A stretch of DNA of 64,000 nt from Candidatus Hydrogenedentota bacterium (GCA_029556545.1 JAKQEQ010000167.1:56889-120888); one strand, 5' to 3'. Positions 1 to 8,942 are shown, counted from the stretch's first letter. Notes: generated by a model not told the origin, from the sequence alone. A program made the numbers and translations.

Positions 1-36
1 GCACGGCGCGAGCCCTTCCGCGCCGCCATCGAACCA

Positions 37-1467
37 TCAGGCGAACAGCTCGTTCATGTATTCCGCGAGGAGGTCCTCCGCGACGTGGTCGGGCAGGCAT
101 TCGAGCACGCAGTTGATCATCACCATCGAATCCGGCAGATCGGTCCCGCTAACGCCGCCAAGCGCGAGTATTTGATCGCGGGCGCCCGCGGGGTCTGCTT
201 CGAGCAGCGCGTTGAGTTGCGCGCGCACCGCCTCGATGTCGATTTGCGTGTCGCTTGCGCGCACGGCCTCGACCGCCGCCCGCAAGTCCGCGAGAAACGC
301 CTCGACGCACGACAAGGACGACTGGTTCATGGTGATATGAAGGTTGTACGGGGAAATCGGCGTCGAAAACTGGGGCTGCACGTACCAGCCGCGCCGTTTC
401 GCCTCTTCCGCGAGTTGGAACAGGTTGATCTCTTCCGAGGTGAACGAAAACATGCACATGTCGGGCTTGCCCAGCACGCGCAGGCCCGGAATCGCATTGA
501 CGCCCTCGACCAGACGCGCCGTGGCGTCCTGCACCTCGCGCACGATCTTGAAGTAGCCCTCCTCGCCCAGGCACGCCAGCGTCGCCCAAGAACCGGCCAT
601 GGGCGCGCCGGATTTCGTGCTCAGGATGGTCGGATTGATCAGCGCATATGTCGTCGTCTGGAGGCACGAAAAAATCTGATGCCGCCGCAGCGCCTTCTCG
701 CGATACATCACGATCGAGGCGTTCTTCGGCGCGTACCCGTACTTGTGCATGTCCGCCGACATCGACGTGACGCCGGGGACCGTCCAATCGAAGGGCGGCA
801 CGTCGTAACCGAGCTTGCGCATGAATGACAGATGAATGCCGCCGACGCAGGCGTCCACGTGGCACCACAGGCCATGCTCTTGCGCCAGCGCCGCAATCTC
901 CGGGATCGGGTCCACCACCCCCTGCGCGTAGCCCGGCGCGGAACCGACGATCACGATCGTGTTCTCCGTGATCGCGCGCCGCATCGCCTCCACGTCCGCC
1001 CGGAACGACTCCGGATCAAAGTCGACGACAACCGGTTTGATGTCGAAGTACGCGCACGCCTTGTGAAACGCGGGATGGGCCGTGCGCGCCAGGATCATCT
1101 CCGGCGCCTTGATCCCGGGCCTCGTTACGCGGGCGTGGTCGCGCGCCGTCTTCATCGCGAGGAGGATGCTCTCGGTGCCCCCGGAGGTCATGTTGCCGAC
1201 CACCTGATCGTCCCCGCGAAGCAGGTCGATGACCATCCGCACGACTTCCTTCTCCAGGCGCATCACGCTCGGGAACGTCGTCGGGTCCAGGGCGCTCTCC
1301 GACAGGTACATCATGTACGCCTGCTTCGCCGTGTCGAGCGCCTCTTTCCCGGGATCATACACATACGCCATCACCCGGCCCGATTGCCACGGGAGGTCCT
1401 GCGCCTTGTACGCCTCGAGCGTGCGTACGATTTCCTCTCTACTAAGTCCCTTCTCCGGAATCCGCAT
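37..1467 (-). CDS. PLP-dependent lyase/decarboxylase, sphingosine-1-phosphate lyase-like
   Basis: A fold-type I PLP enzyme of the group II decarboxylase / sphingosine-1-phosphate lyase superfamily, about 476 residues. The motif HVDACVGG carries the aspartate that contacts the pyridine nitrogen. SADMHKYGY carries the Schiff-base lysine (about residue 242). TSGGTESI is the cofactor phosphate-binding stretch. The ORF opens further upstream at 1524, but the first 19 residues look untranslated. An AAGGGAG box lies 10 nt before the ATG at 1467, and ATG 1476 is the alternative. S1P lyases cleave phosphorylated sphingoid bases to an aldehyde and phosphoethanolamine; amino-acid decarboxylases share the fold, so the substrate is open. 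No membrane anchor is seen, so the protein is probably cytosolic. Family assignment is firm, substrate is not. Confidence 0.85.
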   Translation of the reverse strand: MRIPEKGLSREEIVRTLEAYKAQDLPWQSGRVMAYVYDPGKEALDTAKQAYMMYLSESALDPTTFPSVMRLEKEVVRMVIDLLRGDDQVVGNMTSGGTESILLAMKTARDHARVTRPGIKAPEMILARTAHPAFHKACAYFDIKPVVVDFDPESFRADVEAMRRAITENTIVIVGSAPGYAQGVVDPIPEIAALAQEHGLWCHVDACVGGIHLSFMRKLGYDVPPFDWTVPGVTSMSADMHKYGYAPKNASIVMYREKALRRHQIFSCLQTTTYALINPTILSTKSGAPMAGSWATLACLGEEGYFKIVREVQDATARLVEGVNAIPGLRVLGKPDMCMFSFTSEEINLFQLAEEAKRRGWYVQPQFSTPISPYNLHITMNQSSLSCVEAFLADLRAAVEAVRASDTQIDIEAVRAQLNALLEADPAGARDQILALGGVSGTDLPDSMVMINCVLECLPDHVAEDLLAEYMNELFA

Positions 1468-1593
1468 CAACCGCATACTCCCTTGTTTTCGGCCCGTGCC
1501 GCGCGTCGGACCAACATCAATCAATCGATTGATTGAATAGTCTACCCGACCCGCGCAAACCCCGTCAAGACTACTACCCTGACCCCGCGCGCT

Positions 1594-2961
1594 TCACCGG
1601 CTCCGAAAAACCCCGAAACTCGAAATGGTCGGGCAGGCCGGCGCCTGACGGATCACCAGTCGCGCCTTCGTGGCCGTAACCGGCGGAAAACGCTCCAGCC
1701 GCTTGTAGCCGATGGTGGTCCCGTGCGCGACACCGCGCCAGCGTTCCCCGTCCCACACCTGGATGGCGTAGCGCTCGACGCGCTGCCCGAGGGCGATGTG
1801 CTCCTGAATCATCGCGCGGTCGAACGTGACCGGTTCGCCGAAATCGACCTCAAGCTGCCCCTTCACCACGCCGTCGTCGGTCGCCCAGTACGTCGTCTTG
1901 TCGCCGTCCAGCGCCTTCTCCGGACCGAACGCGGGATCGTTGCCGCGCACGTTCGTGGCGCTGCACGGCTTGCCATGCGCCAAATTGGTCTCGAAGTCCC
2001 GCGACACGACCCGCCACAGCTCGCGCAACCGGGCGCTGTCCGCCTCCGGCAGTTGTCCCCGCCGATCCGGCGTCACGTTCAGCAACAACACCGCGCCACG
2101 CCCCACGGACCCGTAATAGATATCAAGCAGATCATCAAGAGACTTCAGGTTCTTCTCGCCGTCGGTATGGAAGAACCATTGGCCCCGCCGGATCGGCACG
2201 TCGCATTCCGCCGGATGCCACCGCCTGTCGTCGCCCTCTCCGACCACGTTCCAATGCGTCTCCGGCGCGTAGCCGTCCTCGTTGCCGACCCAACGGATAT
2301 CCGGCCCGCAAATCGCGATGAGCGCCTTGGGTTGGAGTTCGCGGATCAACGCGTAATACCCCGCCCAATCGTAGACGTGCCCCTCGCTGCCCGCGCCGTC
2401 GAACCAGACCTCTCCCACCGGACCATAATTGGTCAACAGTTCGCGCAGTTGGCTCTTGAAGTACTCGTCATACACAGGCGGATCGTTGTACTTCGGTTCG
2501 TGCCGCTCCCACGGCGACAGATAGAAGCCGAACATCAGGCCCGCCTCACGGCAGGCGTCCACCACCTCCTTGACCACGTCGCCTTTCCCGTCGCGCCAGG
2601 GGCTCGCCTTCACGCTGTGATCCGTGTGCGCGCTCGGGAACAGGCAGAACCCGTCATGATGCTTCGCCGTCACCACGAGATACCGGACCCCGCACTCCTT
2701 CGCGACCCGCACCCACTGCCGCGCGTCGAAATCCGTCGGGGCGAACCGCGCCGGGTCCTCCGTCCCGTTTCCCCACTCCTGGTCATAGAACGTGTTAATA
2801 CCGAAATGGCAGAACATGCCGAATTCCATCTCCTGCCACGCCAGTTGCTCCGGCGTCGGCACCGGACCATACGGCGCGGGCGGCTCCGCCGCGCCCGCCG
2901 CGCCCGCCGCGCCCGCCGCCATCAAGACCGCAAGCAGCGCGAGTAATCCATATGTGCTCAT
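1594..2961 (-). CDS. Secreted alpha-L-fucosidase, GH29, with C-terminal F5/8 type C (discoidin) domain
   Basis: 455 residues. An N-terminal signal peptide (about residues 1-25) contains a repeated Ala-Ala-Gly tract encoded by a 9-bp tandem repeat. The GH29 barrel follows (about 30-320) with HFGINTFYD near its start, the TAKHHDGFCLFPS motif, and the nucleophile aspartate in EVWFDGAG (Asp188). A carbohydrate-binding F5/8C module occupies about 330-450 (ALDGDKTTYWATDDG). The family hydrolyses terminal alpha-linked L-fucose with retention. The start is supported by AGGAGG six bases before the ATG. A GH95 fucosidase lies 750 bp away on the same strand, separated by the nucleotidyltransferase pair, which suggests use of fucose-containing glycans. 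Signal peptide and binding module imply export to the periplasm or cell surface. Confidence 0.93.
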   Translation of the reverse strand: MSTYGLLALLAVLMAAGAAGAAGAAEPPAPYGPVPTPEQLAWQEMEFGMFCHFGINTFYDQEWGNGTEDPARFAPTDFDARQWVRVAKECGVRYLVVTAKHHDGFCLFPSAHTDHSVKASPWRDGKGDVVKEVVDACREAGLMFGFYLSPWERHEPKYNDPPVYDEYFKSQLRELLTNYGPVGEVWFDGAGSEGHVYDWAGYYALIRELQPKALIAICGPDIRWVGNEDGYAPETHWNVVGEGDDRRWHPAECDVPIRRGQWFFHTDGEKNLKSLDDLLDIYYGSVGRGAVLLLNVTPDRRGQLPEADSARLRELWRVVSRDFETNLAHGKPCSATNVRGNDPAFGPEKALDGDKTTYWATDDGVVKGQLEVDFGEPVTFDRAMIQEHIALGQRVERYAIQVWDGERWRGVAHGTTIGYKRLERFPPVTATKARLVIRQAPACPTISSFGVFRSR

Positions 2962-3056
2962 GGTTCGCCTCCTTCAGAGGGTTACTGCTTCCTTCCGGCG
3001 CACACTATACAGAACCGGCCCGCCTTCCGTCGCGCACGCATCGTGGCACGGGCATC

Positions 3057-3085
3057 TTGCGCCGCCGCCGTGCTCCGGGTAGACT
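3057..3085 (+). promoter_or_regulatory. Putative sigma-70-type promoter, possibly giving a leaderless transcript
   Basis: TTGCGC, a 17-bp spacer, then TAGACT. The expected start point (about 3091-3092) coincides with the ATG of the next gene, and that gene has no clear Shine-Dalgarno. The sequence before the -10 reads CCGGG, as in two other promoters in this window. Confidence 0.4.
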
Positions 3086-3091
3086 GGGCTC

Positions 3092-3283
3092 ATGAAGTGG
3101 AAATTGACGATCACGACCCACGCGGAACAGGCCCGCCGGGACCGCGACTTCTGGCGGCGCTGCACGCCGGAAGAGCGTCTCGACGCCGTCGAGAGACTGC
3201 GAATCGAGGCGGGAAAGTTTCTCTATGAATACCCATCCCGACTTCGAAGAGTTGTTTCGATTACTCGAAAAACACGGCGTTGA
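3092..3283 (+). CDS. Small hypothetical protein upstream of a nucleotidyltransferase (possible TA partner)
   Basis: 63 residues, charged and mostly helical in character (AEQARRDRDFWRRCTPEERLDAVE begins the helix-rich part). It overlaps the following nucleotidyltransferase gene by 59 nt in another frame, so the two are translationally linked. I do not recognise a named family. Small charged proteins next to a single-domain nucleotidyltransferase are common in toxin-antitoxin-like modules, and that is the inference here. The alternative ORF 3043-3228 is a frame shadow. The gene appears to start at the predicted transcription start. Confidence 0.55.
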   Translation: MKWKLTITTHAEQARRDRDFWRRCTPEERLDAVERLRIEAGKFLYEYPSRLRRVVSITRKTRR

Positions 3284-3674
3284 CTACGTGATCGTGGGCG
3301 GCTACGCCGTGGCCTTCCACGGATACCCCCGATTCACCAAGGATATCGATATCTTCTTTGACCCGTCTCCCGCAAACGTCGCGCGTCTGCGCGCGGCGCT
3401 CGTCGCCTTCGGCTTCGAGGAGCAGGACCTTCCCGAGGATGCCTTCTCAACAACTGACAGCGTGGTGAGTTTCGGCGTCGAGCCGAGTCGCGTGAACCTG
3501 CTTAATGAGATCGACGGGGTAGCGTTTGCCGAAGCGAAAAGGAACAGCGTTCGCGGCGCGTACGGTTCCGTCGAGGTCTCCTTTATCGGACGCGACGACC
3601 TCATTCAAAACAAACGCGCGACTGCCCGGGCGCAGGACAAGGTGGAAATCGACCAGCTCATGCAGGGAGCGTGA
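3225..3674 (+). CDS. Nucleotidyltransferase (AbiEii/DUF6036-like), putative TA component
   Basis: 149 residues of the minimal nucleotidyltransferase superfamily. YVIVGGYAVAFHG is the GG...A/S motif, and RFTKDIDIFF supplies the paired metal-binding acidic residues (D-x-D). The C-terminal IGRDDLIQNKRATARAQDKVEID is typical of DUF6036/AbiEii-like proteins and includes the late lysine-rich signature. Members of this group include type IV toxins and antiviral proteins; others have no known role. It sits between two fucosidase genes on the opposite strand with its own small partner, so it reads as an inserted cassette. Fold assignment is good. The toxin role is inference. Confidence 0.8.
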   Translation: MNTHPDFEELFRLLEKHGVDYVIVGGYAVAFHGYPRFTKDIDIFFDPSPANVARLRAALVAFGFEEQDLPEDAFSTTDSVVSFGVEPSRVNLLNEIDGVAFAEAKRNSVRGAYGSVEVSFIGRDDLIQNKRATARAQDKVEIDQLMQGA

Positions 3675-3714
3675 CCGATCGCGTTGCCCCGGCATCACGC
3701 CGCCCGAGTTCGTG

Positions 3715-6156
3715 TTACTGCCCCAACTTGTACTTCTTCCCCGCAATCACCGGAAAGTCACAAACGTCTTCTTCCGCGCGATCGCAAGCCACTTCCTTCC
3801 CGTCACGAAACACGCGCGGTTCCCCCATCCCGCGCACGCGGCAGCGCCCGTCCAGGCTTGCACGCACTTCCGCATGGGCGACCTTCCCCTCGGCCCACGC
3901 AATATCCACCTCGAATCCCCCGCGCGCGCGCAGGCCCGTCACGCGCCCCGACGGCCACGCCTTCGGCAGCGCCGGCAGGAGATGCATCTCCCCGCCGTGG
4001 CTCTGGATCAGCATCTCGGCGATGCCCGCCGTCGCGCCGAAGTTTCCGTCGATCTGGAACGGCGGGTGATCGTCGAAGAGGTTGGGCATCGTTGACTTGC
4101 CGAGCAGCGCCACCACGTTCTCATGCGCCCGGTCGCCGTCTTCGAGCCGCGCGAAAAAGTTGATGATCCACGCACGACTCCATCCCGTATGCCCGCCGCC
4201 GTGCGCAAGCCGCCGCTCGAGCGTGACCCGCGCCGCTCGCGCCAACTCGGGCGTGCCCCGCACGGTGATCTCCTCGCCGGGATGCAGTGCATACAGATGC
4301 GACATGTGCCGGTGGCCTGGCTCCGGCTCGTCGTAGTCCTCCAGCCACTCCTGCAACTGGCCGTGCCTGCCGATTTGCGGCGGCGCGAGCCGCGCGCGGT
4401 CCCGCAACAGCCGCGCCCGGAACTCCTCGTCCACGCCCAGAATCTCACTCGCCCGCGCGCAGTTCGTATACAGGTCATGGATGATCTGCATGTCCATTGA
4501 CGGCCCCATGCACACCCGCGCGACCTGTCCGTCGGCCATCCGATAGGCGTTCTCCGGCGAATTCGACGGACTCGTCACCAGCCAGCCGTGTTTCGACTCT
4601 TCGATCAGGAAATCAACGTAGAATTCCGCGCTCTCCTTCATGATCGGATACGCCCATTCGAGAAAGGCGCGGTCGCCACTGAATTCGTAGTGCTCCCATA
4701 AATGGCGGCACAGCCACGCGCCCGCCGCGTGGAACTGCCCCCACGACGGGTCCTCCCCCGGCGAGGTAAAGCCCCAAACGTTCCCGATGGTGTGCGCGAC
4801 CCAGCCCCGCGCGCCATAGTGAACCCGCGCCGTCTTCCGGCCCGGCTCGCGCCACGACGCTATAAGTTTCAGAAACGGCTCATGGCATTCGGCGAGATTC
4901 GCCACTTCCGCCGGCCAGTAGTTCATCTGGTCATTGATGTTGTTGTGATAGTCCGCGTTCCAAGGCGCGTGAAAGTGATCGCACCACAGGCCCTGGAGAT
5001 TCGCGGGCAGGCTCCCGGGCCGCGACGACGAGATCAGCAGGTAGCGCCCGAACTGGAAGAAGAGCGCCGCGAGATGCGGGTCCTCACCGCCCCGGCGCAG
5101 CGCCCGCAGCCGCGCGTCCGTCGGCAGCCCCGACGCGCCGCTGTCGCCAAGGTCCAGCGACACCCGGCGATAAAGCGCTTGATAATCGGCCACATGCGCC
5201 GCGCGCAATTCCGCGTAAGACTTCGCCGCCGCGAGGTCCAACTGCCGCTTGCTCGTCGTCTCCGGGTTCTCGCCCCGATAGTCCGTGGCGGCGGCAAGCA
5301 GCACCGTCGCCGCGTCGGCCCCCTCGAGTTCGATGCCGTCCTCGACCGCGCGCAACACCCCGCCCTCATGCACTACCCGCAGCAGCGCGGTGAAGGCCAT
5401 GCCGCGATCGCCCCAGACATGCCCGCTCATCGCCAGCGTGTCGCCGCCTTCGGCGACTGCCGCCCAGCGCGGCCCGTCCGCGCCGAAGTCCGGCGCTTCG
5501 ATTCCCGAATCGTTCTTCCACGGCGTCGATCCGCTCCGCTCGTCCCGGTTCAGCCGCACGGTAAACGCCACACCGCCCGGCTTGTCCGCCGTGAACCGCA
5601 TCACGATCACCTGGTCCGGCGCGCTCGAAAAGACCTCCCGCCGGCAACGCGCGCCGCCCGCCTCGTACTCGACGGCGACTATCGCCGTGTCCAGGTCCAG
5701 TTCCCGGCGGTATGCCGCCGCCTCGCCCGACACGCCCGGAAATTCAAACCAGATATCGCCAAGCGTCTGATACGAACCGTAGGCGTGATCCGCACCGTCG
5801 CCCCGATGCGATCCCACGCCCTTGCAGACCATCTTGCGCGCCGTCAGTTGCTCCGCCTCGACCATCCGCCCCTCGAGTTGCAGCCGCCGCACCTCCGGCA
5901 GCGCCTCGAGCGATTCCGGATTGTCCGCGTCCTGCGGCTCACCCGTCCAGAGGCTGTCCTCATTGACTTGCACGCGCTCATGGCCGAACCCGCCGAACAC
6001 CATCGCGCCGATCCGCCCGTTGCCGATGGGCAGCGCCTCTGTCCAACGCCGCGCCGGCTTCTCATACCAGAGCTTCATGGGCATCGCTTCGTTCCCCGCC
6101 ACCGGCGGCGCTTCCGCCGCGCCCGTCATCCATACCGCCAACAGTGCTGCAATCAT
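3715..6156 (-). CDS. Secreted alpha-L-fucosidase-type glycoside hydrolase, GH95
   Basis: About 813 residues from ATG 6156, which has GGAAGGAGAG five bases upstream. The longer ORF start at 6195 lacks such a site. A short signal peptide (MIAALLAVWMTGAAEA) is followed by the GH95 N-terminal beta domain (KPARRWTEALPIGNGRIGAM) and an (alpha/alpha)6 barrel. NNINDQMNYWPAE contains the paired asparagines that activate water in the family's unusual inverting mechanism. DGNFGATAGIAEML carries the acidic catalytic residue, and SPENAY has the conserved glutamate. GH95 enzymes release alpha-1,2-L-fucose or L-galactose. With the GH29 gene nearby this forms a fucosidase pair. Full length and intact. Confidence 0.93.
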   Translation of the reverse strand: MIAALLAVWMTGAAEAPPVAGNEAMPMKLWYEKPARRWTEALPIGNGRIGAMVFGGFGHERVQVNEDSLWTGEPQDADNPESLEALPEVRRLQLEGRMVEAEQLTARKMVCKGVGSHRGDGADHAYGSYQTLGDIWFEFPGVSGEAAAYRRELDLDTAIVAVEYEAGGARCRREVFSSAPDQVIVMRFTADKPGGVAFTVRLNRDERSGSTPWKNDSGIEAPDFGADGPRWAAVAEGGDTLAMSGHVWGDRGMAFTALLRVVHEGGVLRAVEDGIELEGADAATVLLAAATDYRGENPETTSKRQLDLAAAKSYAELRAAHVADYQALYRRVSLDLGDSGASGLPTDARLRALRRGGEDPHLAALFFQFGRYLLISSSRPGSLPANLQGLWCDHFHAPWNADYHNNINDQMNYWPAEVANLAECHEPFLKLIASWREPGRKTARVHYGARGWVAHTIGNVWGFTSPGEDPSWGQFHAAGAWLCRHLWEHYEFSGDRAFLEWAYPIMKESAEFYVDFLIEESKHGWLVTSPSNSPENAYRMADGQVARVCMGPSMDMQIIHDLYTNCARASEILGVDEEFRARLLRDRARLAPPQIGRHGQLQEWLEDYDEPEPGHRHMSHLYALHPGEEITVRGTPELARAARVTLERRLAHGGGHTGWSRAWIINFFARLEDGDRAHENVVALLGKSTMPNLFDDHPPFQIDGNFGATAGIAEMLIQSHGGEMHLLPALPKAWPSGRVTGLRARGGFEVDIAWAEGKVAHAEVRASLDGRCRVRGMGEPRVFRDGKEVACDRAEEDVCDFPVIAGKKYKLGQ

Positions 6157-6246
6157 CGCGACTCTCCTTCCTCGAAGTCCACGGCGCAACCACAAACTGC
6201 ATCTATACTACCGCGCGGATAGACACGTCTTCACGTGCAATTCGAC

Positions 6247-6275
6247 TTGCCGGAAGAAGCAACAGTGATTATAAT
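6247..6275 (+). promoter_or_regulatory. mazEF promoter
   Basis: TTGCCG, a 17-bp spacer, then a perfect TATAAT. It lies about 27 bp before the mazE ATG and is the best consensus -10 among the promoters noted here. Confidence 0.65.
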
Positions 6276-6285
6276 GTGATCACAT
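6274..6285. promoter_or_regulatory. 12-bp palindromic operator overlapping the mazEF promoter
   Basis: ATGTGATCACAT is a perfect palindrome starting inside the -10 box and running over the likely +1. MazE/AbrB-fold antitoxins bind such palindromes and repress their own operon, so it is the expected autoregulatory site. That the palindrome exists is direct; that MazE binds it is inference. Confidence 0.55.
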
Positions 6286-6301
6286 ACCGGAGACATCGAT
6301 A

Positions 6302-6550
6302 ATGAAGACGAAACTGGTGCGGATTGGCAATTCCCGCGGCGTGCGGCTCCCGAAGCCCCTCATCGATGAGGCCGGCCTGAGCGAAGAGGTGGAACTGCGG
6401 ATTCGCAACGGGGCGGTCGTCATTACCGCCGCGAGACCGCCCCGCGCCGGTTGGGCCGAGGCCGCGCGCGGCCTCGGGCAAAGGGAAGATGCCGGGCTCC
6501 TTGACACGCCCACGCCGACCCGCTTCGATGAGAAGGAGTGGACATGGTGA
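6302..6550 (+). CDS. mazE: MazE-type antitoxin (SpoVT/AbrB fold)
   Basis: 82 residues. The N-terminal swapped-hairpin DNA-binding fold is recognisable from MKTKLVRIGNSRGVRLPKPL and VELRIRNGAVVITAA. The acidic, disordered C-terminus (about 55-82) is the part that wraps and inhibits MazF. GGAG lies nine bases before the ATG. The gene overlaps mazF by seven bases (ATGGTGA), giving coupled translation with antitoxin first, as usual for this family. A palindrome over the promoter suggests autorepression. It sits between the divergently transcribed GH95 gene and the convergent ABC exporter operon. Confidence 0.92.
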   Translation: MKTKLVRIGNSRGVRLPKPLIDEAGLSEEVELRIRNGAVVITAARPPRAGWAEAARGLGQREDAGLLDTPTPTRFDEKEWTW

Positions 6551-6879
6551 GGCCCGGGCCGGTTCGACGCGGCGAGGTGTACCTTGTGGGGCTCGGCCCG
6601 ACCCACGGCGGCGAGATTCGGAAAACGCGCCCCTGTGTCGTCGTCTCGCCCGATGAATTGAACGCCCATCTCCAGACCTTTATCGTTGCGCCGATGACGA
6701 CGGGAGAACATGCCTACCCCTTCCGTGTTCCCTGCCGGTTTCAGGGACAGTCGGGTTATGTCGTGCTCGATCAGATTCGGACCGTCGATCGCGAGCGCCT
6801 GGTGCGTCGCCTCGGGAGGATCGCACCCGCCACGCTGCAAAGCGCGCTCCTCACGCTCCAGGAGATGTTCGCGCCCTGA
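6544..6879 (+). CDS. mazF: MazF-type endoribonuclease toxin
   Basis: 111 residues from ATG 6544, which is preceded by AAGGAG with a five-base spacer. The ATG at 6538 is less well placed. RRGEVYLVGLGPTHGGEIRK is the N-terminal PemK/MazF signature; RPCVVVSPDELN and the late VLDQIRTVDRERLVRRLG motif complete the SH3-like barrel. MazF toxins cleave mRNA, and sometimes tRNA or rRNA, at short sequence motifs and arrest growth when free of antitoxin. Full family length with no disrupted motif, so it is probably active. Confidence 0.93.
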   Translation: MVRPGPVRRGEVYLVGLGPTHGGEIRKTRPCVVVSPDELNAHLQTFIVAPMTTGEHAYPFRVPCRFQGQSGYVVLDQIRTVDRERLVRRLGRIAPATLQSALLTLQEMFAP

Positions 6880-6905
6880 AACGCGACCTGACGGCCGGGC
6901 TACGA

Positions 6906-8942
6906 TCAGGATTCGCGATTCGAGTTCCCGCGCGCTTCAAGAAAGGCAACACCCAACGCGAAGAACGCGATCGCGGGGAACAACACCCACCACGGGAGCC
7001 CGTGTTCGAGGAGGTGTTCCGGGTCCAGCGCCGACTGAAGCGCCTCAGGCAACACGGCATACTGGAGTAGCAGGGCCGCCCCGTTGAATACCGCGTGGAC
7101 GAGCATCGGGGCGAAAATCGACCCCGCGCGCAGCCCCACGTAAGTCAGGACCATACCCGTCAGCGCCGTGGGCGCGAAGCGGTAGAGGTTCAGGTGCAGC
7201 ACCCCGAAAAGCAGACCCACCGCGATAACGGTCGCCGCGTTGCCGAGTCTCGGCCGAAAGGCGGACAGCAGCGCGCCGCGAAACACGACTTCCTCGCACA
7301 CCGCGGGCGACACCACCACGATCAACACTACGAGCGGCGCGCCCGCCTGCCGCACGCCCTCCGCGAACATCCGCCCGAAAGTCTCGGCGAATTCGTCCGG
7401 CGCCGGGAAGACACGATGTACCAGCAAGGTCGCCTCGACAATCAGGGGCAGCCACGCCGCGCCGATCAGGATCGCGGCGCAGGCGTTGCGCCGCGAAAGC
7501 CGCTGCAGGTTCAGGGCGCCAGCCATGCGCACGCGCAAGAGACGCAGCACCACAAGCGTCGGCAGCAGGAGCAGAACCCACTCGGTAAGCAACAGCCCCG
7601 CGACAAAACTCCAAGCCTGCACCGTCGCACCGATATAGAACAGAAGCAGCATCAGGAAGCCGAACAGGCCCACGGCCGCGCCCGGCGTCAGGACGTCCGC
7701 GGGCGTCGCATCGCCCCGCCGCAGCGAGAGCGCCAGACCACGTTCTTCGGACAGGACGACGTCTTCGCGCTGGAAAAGCCATGCAGCCAACAGCAGGGCC
7801 AGCGCGGCGAATACCGCCGTGCTCACCAATACGAGAAACACCGCGTCCATGCCGGCCCTCCCCACAAGCATCTCCTTGAAAAGAAGCGCCACGTTCGCGA
7901 TAGGCACGAACACGTACGCCCCTTCAAGTTTCACGCCCGGCATGGCGGTAAGGAAGAGGGGAAACATGATGACGATGAAGAACGGCGTGACGAAGTTCTG
8001 CGCCTCCTTGAAATTGCGCGCCAATACGGCCAACGACATCATGACCGCGGCGAGAAACAGCGCAAGCGGCACCAGCAACACGAACATAAGCGGCAGTTGA
8101 AGCAGCGGGAAAGTGAGTTGTATGTCGAGGCGCGACTCAAGAATCGGGCGCAATTGTGAAAGGATCACGGCAAAGGTCATGCCCATGCTGGCGATGTTCA
8201 GAAATCCGGTGATCATCGCGAGGATGAAGACCGCGCAGAACTTGCCCGTCACAATTTCGAGTTTCGAGGTCGGCGTCGCCAGCAGCGTCTCGAAAGTGCC
8301 GCGCTCCTTTTCGCCTGCCGTCAGGTCGACGGCGGGATAGAACGCGCCGAGCGCAAGCGCCACGATAACAAAAAACGGCAGGATACCCCCGAGCACCGTC
8401 CCCGTGGTCCGGGTGGGCGAAGCCGTGTCCTTCCGCGCGACGTCCAGCGGCGTGATATACGCCTTGTCCACCCGCAGCGTCGCCAGGCGCTCCTCCTGGA
8501 TACGGTCGCCGACCTCGCGGAGTCCCTCGATGATCCGGTGCGCCGCGTCGCGCGAGGCGAATTCCGTCGCATCGTAGCGCACCTCGATCGGTGCGGTCCG
8601 CTGTTCCGCTAGCGCCGCGTTGAATTCCTCCGGCACCACGACCACGGCGTCGAGCCGACCCTCGGCAAGGTCCTCGTCCGGCGTCGCCGAATCGATCAGT
8701 CCCGCGCGCGGGATGCCGCCGACCCAATCGCGCACGGGCCCGGGCCGCGCTTCGACAACCGCGACGCGCGACACGGTGCTCTCGAGCTTTCGATGCTGCA
8801 CCAGCGCGAGTTGGAAGCCAACGAGCGTAAGCGCGGGATACAGCAGCAGCGGCACGCCAATCATCATGATGAGCGTGCGCTTATCGCGCAGGGTATCGAG
8901 CAGTTCCTTGCCGAGCAGGGTTCGAATCGTGCGCGGGTTCAT
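6906..8942 (-). CDS. ABC-2 type permease fused to a CPBP (CAAX) intramembrane protease
   Basis: About 678 residues from ATG 8942, which overlaps the stop of the upstream ATPase gene as ATGA. Residues 1-400 are a NatB-like ABC-2 permease: a first membrane helix after KELLDTLRDKRTLIMM, a large extracytoplasmic loop, then a helix bundle containing GEKERGTFETLLATPTS. Residues about 430-678 form a CPBP/Abi membrane protease with EEVVFR (Glu550, Glu551, Arg554), FGVLHLN and the final HAVFN motif, so all metal-site residues are present. Such fusions are known in Planctomycetota-type genomes. The permease half should export an ion, drug or lipid with the ATPase. The protease half may process or protect an envelope substrate. 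The ORF extension to 9077 is not real. Confidence 0.88.
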   Translation of the reverse strand: MNPRTIRTLLGKELLDTLRDKRTLIMMIGVPLLLYPALTLVGFQLALVQHRKLESTVSRVAVVEARPGPVRDWVGGIPRAGLIDSATPDEDLAEGRLDAVVVVPEEFNAALAEQRTAPIEVRYDATEFASRDAAHRIIEGLREVGDRIQEERLATLRVDKAYITPLDVARKDTASPTRTTGTVLGGILPFFVIVALALGAFYPAVDLTAGEKERGTFETLLATPTSKLEIVTGKFCAVFILAMITGFLNIASMGMTFAVILSQLRPILESRLDIQLTFPLLQLPLMFVLLVPLALFLAAVMMSLAVLARNFKEAQNFVTPFFIVIMFPLFLTAMPGVKLEGAYVFVPIANVALLFKEMLVGRAGMDAVFLVLVSTAVFAALALLLAAWLFQREDVVLSEERGLALSLRRGDATPADVLTPGAAVGLFGFLMLLLFYIGATVQAWSFVAGLLLTEWVLLLLPTLVVLRLLRVRMAGALNLQRLSRRNACAAILIGAAWLPLIVEATLLVHRVFPAPDEFAETFGRMFAEGVRQAGAPLVVLIVVVSPAVCEEVVFRGALLSAFRPRLGNAATVIAVGLLFGVLHLNLYRFAPTALTGMVLTYVGLRAGSIFAPMLVHAVFNGAALLLQYAVLPEALQSALDPEHLLEHGLPWWVLFPAIAFFALGVAFLEARGNSNRES

